Positions 17,602-25,800 of a DNA stretch of 32,945 bases are shown here, piece by piece (the stretch's first letter is position 1; each line of letters opens with the position of its first letter). The position numbers and the translations under genes were made by a program. The stretch comes from a bacterium (GTDB lineage: Bacteria; CLD3; SB21), in contig JABWCP010000032.1 in NCBI GenBank assembly GCA_013360215.1, positions 1 to 32,945 of the forward strand. The letters run 5' to 3'. The notes under the pieces are model-generated. The model worked only from the letters and a program-made list of their open reading frames with translations. It made no database searches and was not told the origin of the DNA.

Positions 17602-17670
17602 AAGAGCCTCCTCGATCACTCAGATCGTTTTTTTGTTTTATGTAAACGATGGTATAAGCCATCGAAATCA
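17602..17670 (-). promoter_or_regulatory. nosZ leader with competing hairpins before the ribosome binding site
   Basis: The 69-base gap holds four complementary segments in mRNA order: CGATGG (17664-17659), CCATCGTTT (17652-17644), AAACGATC (17630-17623) and GATCG (17617-17613). Segment 1 pairs with 2 (6 bp), 2 with 3 (7 bp) and 3 with 4 (5 bp), so neighbouring pairings exclude each other. Segment 4 runs into the GAGGAGG of nosZ. This has the layout of an attenuation or translational switch, but each stem is short and AT-rich in part. Confidence 0.45.
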
Positions 17671-18174
17671 TCACGAAGGTTTTTTCGCGTTTTCATTAGC
17701 ATGGCGCAGATACTCTAAGATGGCACGGCATTCGTCCATCGTGAGATTCTGATTGGCCATCGGAATCAAAAATTGTGCGAATAATTTTTTGGCATCCGGA
17801 TGATTCTTGATCATACCTTCCGGATTGAGCATCATATTCATCACGTATTCCGGTTTTCGGATTTTGAGTACATCCTGGAGCGGCGGGCCGACCAGTTTGG
17901 TATCCAAACGATGGCAGGCGTAGCACTTGGTTTCAAAGGCTTTTTCGCCCTTTTTGACCAGTGTCGTATTGATGGCTTCCAATTTCAGTTCCTCTTTGAC
18001 CGGGCCGATACCGTGTTCTTTTTCAAATGCCGTCAATCCGGCATACGGGTCCGGTTTGGCAGGTTTATTGGCGGCTTCTCCCCAAGAAGCTTTGGCTTCT
18101 TCATTGGATGAACCGCAAGCTGTCATAGATATGGCGGCCGCGAAAATGGCGAGCGCTAACACATAGGATTTCAT
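17671..18174 (-). CDS. Lipoprotein cytochrome c, probable electron donor to NosZ
   Basis: A 167-residue lipoprotein (signal MKSYVLALAIFAAAISMTAC, lipid Cys20). One class I heme site is present: CYACH at 84-88. It is followed by LVGPPLQDV and a likely axial methionine at M139 (LIPMANQNLT), then a typical C-terminal helix DECRAILEYLRHA. The residues between lipid anchor and heme domain are a charged, Pro/Lys-rich tether. ATG 18174 has AAAGGA at a good spacing. It is immediately upstream of nosZ and downstream of ric, so it likely carries electrons from the quinol-oxidising complexes to the CuA site. Both partners appear lipid-anchored. No partner complex is encoded in the window. Confidence 0.9.
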   Translation of the reverse strand: MKSYVLALAIFAAAISMTACGSSNEEAKASWGEAANKPAKPDPYAGLTAFEKEHGIGPVKEELKLEAINTTLVKKGEKAFETKCYACHRLDTKLVGPPLQDVLKIRKPEYVMNMMLNPEGMIKNHPDAKKLFAQFLIPMANQNLTMDECRAILEYLRHANENAKKPS

Positions 18175-18199
18175 GATATTTTCCTTTGAGGTTTATGAA

Positions 18200-18946
18200 T
18201 TAATTGTGTGTGGTTTTGTCGAAAATTTGTTTTTCCATCATGACGGCCTTGGGAAACAAAACATTGTTTTCGAGGTGCACATGTTTATGAAGGTCTTGTT
18301 CAAACTCTTGCAACTCATGCAGAAGCAGACGGTAGGTCGTACAAGCATCCACAGGAACATGGTAATCGGCCGTCAACGTGCGGATTTTTTCCATCTGCTG
18401 TCCCGCAAACGCATGTTCATGTTCCATGACATGGATCGGATTGAGCACGGTGCCAAACCCATTGGGACGGATCGGCGCGTGATGCGTGATGTAATTTTCC
18501 AATTCGCAGACGTAGGGAAAAAGAATCACTTCTTCTTTTTGCAAATGCAATTTGAGCTCGGATGATAGCGCTTCAAACGCTTCACGAACGGTTACCATTT
18601 CCGGATGGTGATCGCCATGAACCTGTGCCACTTTATTAAGGTGACGTTCGATCAGTGGAATCGCGTGGCGCATGTAGGTATGATGATTGCTTTGAATATA
18701 TTCGACTATAAATCCCGCTGGTTGTTCATGGATCGGCTTAGGTTGTTGACCTTGAGAGGGTGATTGAATAGCTTTTTCGATATCACGGCATACATCCGCC
18801 AGCGCGATATCTTTATCACGGCAAGCGTCGGATAAAATTTTTTTCCCGCCACAACAAAAATCCAAACGATAGTGTTCGAGAATTTCGGCTGAACGAGGGT
18901 ATTCCAATACGATTTGACCAAGAGGCATGTCTTCAAATGATTTCAT
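18200..18946 (-). CDS. ric: Ric (ScdA/YtfE/DnrN) di-iron Fe-S cluster repair protein
   Basis: A 248-residue cytoplasmic protein. Residues 1-60 form the DUF542 domain with the diagnostic CCGG (C31, C32). The remainder is a hemerythrin-like four-helix bundle with iron-ligand motifs SNHHTYMRHAIP, LHLQKEEVILFPY, MEHEHAFAG and HKHVHLENNVLFP. The family restores iron-sulfur clusters after nitric oxide or oxidative damage. ATG 18946 follows AAAGGA at a spacing of 7. It is 63 bp after the Rrf2 gene and 25 bp before the cytochrome c gene, so it probably shares their transcript. Its place here suggests that the cell meets nitric oxide while respiring N2O. Confidence 0.92.
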   Translation of the reverse strand: MKSFEDMPLGQIVLEYPRSAEILEHYRLDFCCGGKKILSDACRDKDIALADVCRDIEKAIQSPSQGQQPKPIHEQPAGFIVEYIQSNHHTYMRHAIPLIERHLNKVAQVHGDHHPEMVTVREAFEALSSELKLHLQKEEVILFPYVCELENYITHHAPIRPNGFGTVLNPIHVMEHEHAFAGQQMEKIRTLTADYHVPVDACTTYRLLLHELQEFEQDLHKHVHLENNVLFPKAVMMEKQIFDKTTHN

Positions 18947-19009
18947 TTTTAATCCTTTAGAAGATTTAAGAGTATTTTATCTTTAATATGAATAAAAAAA
19001 TTCCCCGCT

Positions 19010-19474
19010 TCACTTCGGTTGTTTTTTTTCTTCCTCATATCCTTCGTCGGCGATTCGGAAATTGAACGTATTGATTTTATCCGCCAGTGTATTGAGTGTA
19101 GCATTTTCAAACATCGCATTTATCTTCTCACGGTGTTTGGCCCATTCACTATGCAAGGGGCAAGGCGCAAGATTGCCACAGCCGGGCAATCCAAAAATAC
19201 ATTGATCAAAAATATTAGGACCGTCTATGGCTTCGACAATATCCGTAAGTGAAATATCTTTGGGGTCGCGCGCCAAGGCCACTCCGCCTTTGGGTCCGCG
19301 GTAGGATATCATGATATTATTTTCCGTTAGCTGCTGTAAAATCTTGGTCAAGAAGTGAAATGATATATTGAGGTTTTCAGAAATCTGCTGAATCGGCACA
19401 TATTCTTTATGACCAAGAGACGCCACATACATCGCGGCACGAATTCCGTATAAACAACTTTTAGTTAGTAGCAT
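19010..19474 (-). CDS. Rrf2-family transcriptional regulator with three cysteines
   Basis: A 154-residue winged-helix regulator. The N-terminal helix-turn-helix (VPIQQISENLNISFHFLTKI) and wing (YRGPKGGVALARDP) are typical of Rrf2 proteins. The Fe-S ligand loop has C92, C99 and C105 (C-x6-C-x5-C), one residue wider in the first interval than IscR (x5) and two wider than E. coli NsrR (x4). The family includes NO sensors (NsrR) and Fe-S sensors (IscR), and coupling to ric and nosZ favours an NO or cluster-status signal. First gene of the block, behind a good promoter. The C-terminus is a charged tail (GYEEEKKQPK). Its ribosome binding site is weak. Confidence 0.9.
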   Translation of the reverse strand: MLLTKSCLYGIRAAMYVASLGHKEYVPIQQISENLNISFHFLTKILQQLTENNIMISYRGPKGGVALARDPKDISLTDIVEAIDGPNIFDQCIFGLPGCGNLAPCPLHSEWAKHREKINAMFENATLNTLADKINTFNFRIADEGYEEEKKQPK

Positions 19475-19537
19475 GGTAATATTTTCTTTTCCGGATAAAT
19501 CTTTGCTCTATTCCTGTATTTCAGAGTCTTTTGTCTT

Positions 19538-19566
19538 AAAATAAGGTATTCGACCTCATTTGTCAA
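19538..19566 (-). promoter_or_regulatory. Sigma-70-type promoter of the Rrf2-ric-nos block
   Basis: On the minus strand TTGACA (19566-19561) and TATTTT (19543-19538) are separated by 17 bases. The -35 box is perfect and the -10 matches 4 of 6. A start site would fall near 19531, about 57 bases before the Rrf2 ATG. The flanking GAATACC / GGTAT-like bases may form part of an autoregulatory operator, but I cannot define it. Confidence 0.65.
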
Positions 19567-19685
19567 GTATTTTGGTATGGTTTTTCAATTTTTTTTTGAA
19601 AATAAAAAAATTCGGGGGTGGCGTCATTTTATTGACGAATTTTCGAAATTTTTTTCTAAAACCTACACACTTATGTAGCCTCATT

Positions 19686-19701
19686 TGTGAGCTAAATCAC
19701 A
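19686..19701. promoter_or_regulatory. CRP-type palindrome TGTGA-N6-TCACA
   Basis: The exact consensus half-sites of the Crp/Fnr family occur with the standard 6-base spacer (GCTAAA). The site is 122 bp upstream of the giant protein start and 212 bp upstream of the Rrf2 start. By a rough equal-base estimate the pattern is expected about 0.03 times in a window this size. Which family member binds, and which gene it controls, is not visible. Confidence 0.5.
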
Positions 19702-19822
19702 CGATATTGTGCCGAGTAGACGTACCCTAAATTTGATTAAAAATAAACAATTATACCTCTGTTTGAGGGAACCTTTCACCGTTCACATAACGTCATGTTT
19801 TTAGCATGCTTTTGAGGTAATT

Positions 19823-22800
19823 ATGAAAACCTTGCTCACGATGATCGCTTTGATTTTTTTTGCAAGCGATATGTATTCACAAACTGCGCTTACCGGCGGT
19901 ATTACACAGTCCGGTAATTTTACGGCCGCCGGCCAAACAGCCACCTACTCCTACAACCAATCGGTTAGTTACTGGAGTGTGGTGGGTATCCGGCCGCCAT
20001 CAACATCCGACTTTGACATCGAACTTAGCGCCAACACCAATTTCAGTCCTATACTCGCCAGTAGTACACTGGGTACCGGCAAAGTAGATTTCATCGTAGC
20101 CGATTATAACCATTCACCTACGGGTGCACAATACGTTCGCCTCAAAGACTATAGCGGCGCAGGTACGTACTACGTCGAATATGAGAGCGGCGCACATACA
20201 TTAGGTGTTCCATCCAATAGCGGTACACTATCCTGGACATCCAACGAAATCGTCAAAGTTTGGGACGTGTATCTGCAGGCCGGTGTGACTTATACATTTA
20301 AGCTCCGCACACTTTCCGGTCTTCAGGATTATGGCATATCGCTTTACAAATCCAATGCTGCCGCCTATTATGCAGGCCGCAGTTCGGCTGCCGCCACATC
20401 CGATATTGCCGCCAGCGGTACGGACGAATACTTTTCCTATACACCGAGCGTTACGGATTATTACGGCTTCGTCGTATGGTCCAATGATAATTACGGCACA
20501 AGCGGAACCTACGACATTACGGTATCAACATTGGCCACCAATAACCCGCTATCCAGCGCGGCTTCGCCGGGTCAATTTTCATATTATCAAACAAATACCA
20601 ATTGGTCCGTTGTCGCCTTACGCTCAGGTAGCGGCGCCAATGACAATCTCTCGCTTTATACCAATTCGTCCTATACGACTTTAGCTGCGCAAAGCGCATT
20701 AGCCTCGGGTGTCGAAATTATTGCCACTGAAAATGATACCATCACACAAGGTTACTTCCGTTATCCTAAGGTGGATCGCACCGGAGGCACTTCACAATAT
20801 ACTTTGGAGTGGGACGAATCCAGCGGATATATCGGTTTGGGAAGTTATACGACGACGTCATGGAACGCTAACACGGTCGCTAAAGTGTATAACCTGTCCA
20901 TGGCGCAAGGTGCTAAATACCGCATTAAATTGCATACCGTTTCAGGTAGTGTGGATGCAGGCCTTCTTCTTTTCAAACCCAATGGTTCACTGAGTTCCCA
21001 AGCGCGATCGGCCGCACTGCAATCGGCCGATGCCAATGGCGCCGGACTGAACGAAGAGATCATACTCACCGCGCCGGTTTCCGGATGGTATGCATTGGTC
21101 GTTTACAGCAATACGGCTACCGCCGGTTCTTTTGATTTGTCGTTCAATCAGGAAATTCTCGCCGCTTCCAACGTGTACGGGCAAGGCATCAAACATTATG
21201 CCTTCGATCAACAAAATGCCGCATGGTCCGTAGTCGGCGTGCGCCCGCCATCCAACGCGAATACCGATATCGTTTTGTATAATAATCATACGTACACCAC
21301 GCCTTTAGCGACCAGCAATACAGCCGGCACAGGCCAGGTGGATTTTGTCGTCGGCGATCAGCATCACACGGCCAAAGGCATTTACTACGTCAGCACGGAC
21401 GATCCCTTGAATCCGAGTCGCGTAAATTATACCACGCAATGGGAAGGCGGTAATGAATCGTTAACGGCGCCCGGAACAAATACCGGCTACGCCTGGGCCA
21501 AAACGGATGTCGTAAAAATATGGGATGTACAATTGGTGTCCGGAATCAATTATACATTTAATCTGAGCGTAAGCGGCGGTACACCCAATCTCGGCATGGC
21601 GATATTCCGCTCTTCGTCTACTACGGAATCATTTTATTTTGGCCGCTCCGGAGCGGCCGCGATCGCCGATGTGAACGGGAACGGGGGAGGCGAATCGTTT
21701 TCCTATACACCGAGCGGCGCATTAGGCACACTCGATCATTACGGTATTGTCGTTTGGAGCAATGATACCACATCCGCCGGAAGCGTCCGCATTGACATCG
21801 CCCAACCGCTTATGACCAGTGCGACACCCGTTTCCGCCAGCAGTTCTCCCGGGCTTTACGCGTTCAATCAATCCGTCTCCGGATGGGGCGTCATCGCATT
21901 ACGGCCGCAGTCTTTCGAAGATTTTGATTTAGAATTGCACGGCGCTTCCGATTACAACAATCTTTTGGCTCAAAGCACGTTGGGAACAGGCGCTGTAGAG
22001 TTTATCGCGGGCGATTTTCGTGCCGGACACGCCCCGCTTAAAACCTATTTCACAAAAGCCGTACAAAACAGCGGCAAAGGCCCTTATGCGATCGAATGGG
22101 AAGGCACCAACGAAACCCTACCCGTCGAAGGTAATTCCGGTACGATCAGCTGGGGTACCACGGCTATCGCTAAAGTATACAATGTGCCCCTGGTCGGCGG
22201 ACGCACTTACAAAATCAAATTGGATTTTCTGACCAATGCCTTCGATGCCGGAATGGCGTTATTCCAACCGTCAACAGGTAATAATTATTTTCCACGCGGT
22301 TCGCAGGCCATGCTCGCCGATGTAGCCGGCGCAGGCAATGAATCTATGACATTTACGGCGCCCATGACGGATACCTACGGCCTTGTGGTTTGGGGCAACA
22401 CACAACCGGCTTCGGCCGCCACGTTTGCCATAGACATCAATCAGCCGCCCGTAGTGAGCGTACCGATTCCCGACGTAAATTTTTCAGAAGATCAAGGCAG
22501 CGGACTTGTGGCCAATTCTAACCTCAACGGAAATTTTTCCGATATACAACCTTTAAGCTATTCGGCATCCGTACTCAAAGGCGGCGGTATCACGGTCAGC
22601 GTGGCGGGCAGTACACTCAAAGTCAGCACGGTTTCTGATTCCGTCGGCCAATATCCCGTCGTCGTGACGGCCAATGACGGAACTTTTTTTACCAGTGATA
22701 CACTCATTGTTACTTTGGCGCCGGTGAATGATCTTCCATACCGCTCCGCGCTGATACCAGATCCTAAAATCGCCGAAGATGAACAGTCTTTTTTTGCATC

Positions 22801-25800
22801 AAAACTCAGCGGTTATTTTACAGATATTGATAATCCCGTTCTTTCCTTTGGCGTTACCGCACTAAACAGCGGGGTCTCAGCTTATGTGTCCAACGATTCA
22901 CTGTACCTGAGCGGTCAGCAAGATTTTAACGGCAATGCTAATTTACGAATTTCAGCGACAGACGGATCTTTTAGCGTCTATGATACGATCAATGTGACTG
23001 TAACACCCGTCAACGACGTAGTGGTATTATCGCAAACGATTGCCGACACCACGTTGCCCGAAGATTTTAGCGGATTGGTTTTCATCCGTAAATTATCGAA
23101 TATTTTTCAGGATATCGATAATGATTCGATCGCCTTCCGCGCAACGGTTACCGGCGGCGCGATCGGCGCGGTGATACAGCACGACAGTTTGTATGTCGCA
23201 AGCAGTCCTGATTTTTACGGTCAATCTACCATCTCTATCCTGGCTAGCGACGGTTCCTCACGTGACGGATTGGGAAAACTCAGTGATTATTTCAGCGAGA
23301 GTGCCAATACGGTCGAAACATCGTTTCGCGTTACCCAATCACCCGTCAATGATCCGCCGATGCGATCCAACCCGATCGTAGATAAAACGTATGCCGAAAA
23401 CTTCAACAAAGTATTGGTACAAAAACTATCTCTCGTTTTCACGGATATTGATAATAGTTCACCGACCTATGGTGTCTCCACGATCTCCAAAGATCAGGAT
23501 GTTTTCGGTTTTATAAGCAACGACAGCTTGTATGTATTGAGCAGTAAAGACTCCAACGGCGTGGATAGTATTCGCGTCACGGCTAGCGACGGCATGTTTA
23601 CCGCAGCCGATACGTTTCGTGTCAATGTAACCAATGTGAATACGGCGCCTACGGTCACTTCCGCCATCAACAATGTGACGGTCAGCGAAGACTTCGGAAA
23701 AAACTTTGTCCGCCTTTTAACTACGGTGTTTTCGGATATAGATGGTAACGCGTTATCCTACAGCGTTTCCGTATTACCGGGTGACAATGATGTAACCGCC
23801 ATGATCAGCAATGATTCATTATACATTCTTTCCTCTGTGGACTCATCCGGCGGAGACACTCTCCGCGTCACAGCAAGCGACGGTCAATATTCCGTCCAGA
23901 CGCAATTTACGGTTACTGTCAATCCCGTAAACGACGGACCTAAAATTATTTCAGCCTTACGTGATACGACCTACAATGAGGATTTTCCAAAAACTTTAGT
24001 TCGCCGTTTATCGTCAGTTTTTCTGGACGCCGATCATCCCTCATTGACGTATGCGGCATCCGTATTGTCGGGCGGTGCATCGGTTGTTGTTTCAAATGAC
24101 AGTTTGTATGCAACCGGAACACTGAATGCCAACGGCACTGCGGCGATTCGGGTAAGCGCTACGGACGGCGCACTTAGTGTAGCGGATACATTTCAGATCA
24201 GCATCAAACCTGTCAACGATGCACCCGTGTTTTCTAAAACCGTCGCGGATACCAGTCTCTTGGAAGATTTCGGAAAAGTTTTTTATCGCAAACTGAGTAC
24301 GCATGTCTCGGATGTAGACAATGCTTCATTAACCTACAATGCGTACGTATTAAGCGGCACTATACAAGTTCAGATATCAACCGATTCGATTTCACTAATT
24401 TCCCAAGCCGATTATTACGGCGCGGCAACCATCCGCTGGGCCGCAAGCGACGGATCGTATACACTGGCCGATACTTTTACAGTCAATATCGCTAACGTAA
24501 ATGACGGCCCGGTTCGCGTAACCGCTTTACGTGACACCGCTTTCAGCGAAGACTTCGGCCACGTATTTGTCCGACAACTTGGTACGGTGTTTTCTGATGT
24601 AGACAATGCGACGCTCACTTATACGGCAACGGTCTTATCGGGAAATGCAACAACAGCAATCCCATCAGGCAAAGACAGTTTGTATATTCAGAGCAGTACG
24701 GATTTTAACGGAGATCTGATTATTCGCGCAACCGCTTCCGATGGCGCTTTGTCGGTCAGCGACACATTTACCGTTACCGTATCCCCGCTTAATGACGGGC
24801 CTTATCGCACCGTTAATATTTCCGATATTTCGGTACAAGAAGAATTTTCCAAAACCTATATTGCGAAACTTAGCCAGCATTTCAGTGACAACGACGACGC
24901 TTCGCTGAGTTACGCTGTTATCAACAATCCATCATCATTTGATGCGATGATCAGCGGTGACACGCTTTCCATCACAAGTCGCCCGGACAGTAACGGTGTA
25001 TATAGTTTGGTTGTACGAACCAAAGACGCCTCCTTATCAGCCTATGATACACTCACCGTTACTATTAACAATGTAAATGACGCACCGTTTGTTGCAACGC
25101 CGTTGTCGGATACGGATGTGGATGAAGATTTTGAAAAGTACTTCGTAACCGACCTCAAACAAATTTTCAGCGATATAGACAATAGCACGCTCGCGTATTC
25201 AGTTACTTCATTGACGCCCTCCGTAGTCCAGGCGCAAGTTTCAGGTGACTCGCTTTACCTTATCAGTGAGCCTGCCGTATATGGATCCGGACAGATTCGC
25301 GTGTCCGCCGACGACGGACAAACCTCCGCGGCCGACACGATCACCGTAACCGTAAACAATATCAATAATTCGCCCTATGTCGCCAATGCGTTGCGCGACA
25401 CGGTTTTACAAGAAGATTTTGGAAAAGTCTTTTTAGTAACGCTTTCCTCGCATTTCTCGGATATTGATAATGTATCTCTACAATATGCGGCACGTGCTTT
25501 ACAAAACGGACTAAAAACGCAGATCCATCAAGACAGTTTGTACGTGCTCAGTGATGCGGATTACTATGGAATCGTCGAAATAGAAATCACAGCCACCGAC
25601 GGATCATTGGCATCTCTTGATACGATGCAGATTGTTTTGACCAATACCAATGACGCGCCGTACATGGCGGCATCCGCACCGGATATCGTTTTGAATGAGG
25701 ATTTCGGTATATGGACTTACGGCAACGCCGGAACTTATTTTGCCGACATAGACAATGCGTTGACATACGGCGTTGAAGTTTTGAGTGCCGGAGTAAATGC

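Larger units (their letters stand above)
19475..19822. other. Divergent control region, 348 bp, no gene
   Basis: It separates the Rrf2/nos block from the giant surface protein gene. It contains a minus-strand promoter (19538-19566), an A/T-only inverted repeat (19582-19602), a short inverted repeat CGTCA-TTTTAT-TGACG (19622-19637), a CRP-type palindrome (19686-19701) and, at the right end, GAGGT five bases before the ATG at 19823. I see no coding frame and no clear plus-strand promoter. Confidence 0.6.

Noticed and set aside
18947-19009. GCGGGGAA followed by T7 after the Rrf2 gene as an internal terminator
   Set aside because: No complementary arm gives more than about 3 bp of stem.
19582-19602. 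Inverted repeat TTTTCAA / TTGAAAA in the control region as a terminator
   Set aside because: The stem is nearly all A-T and lies upstream of both genes, where no transcript needs to end.
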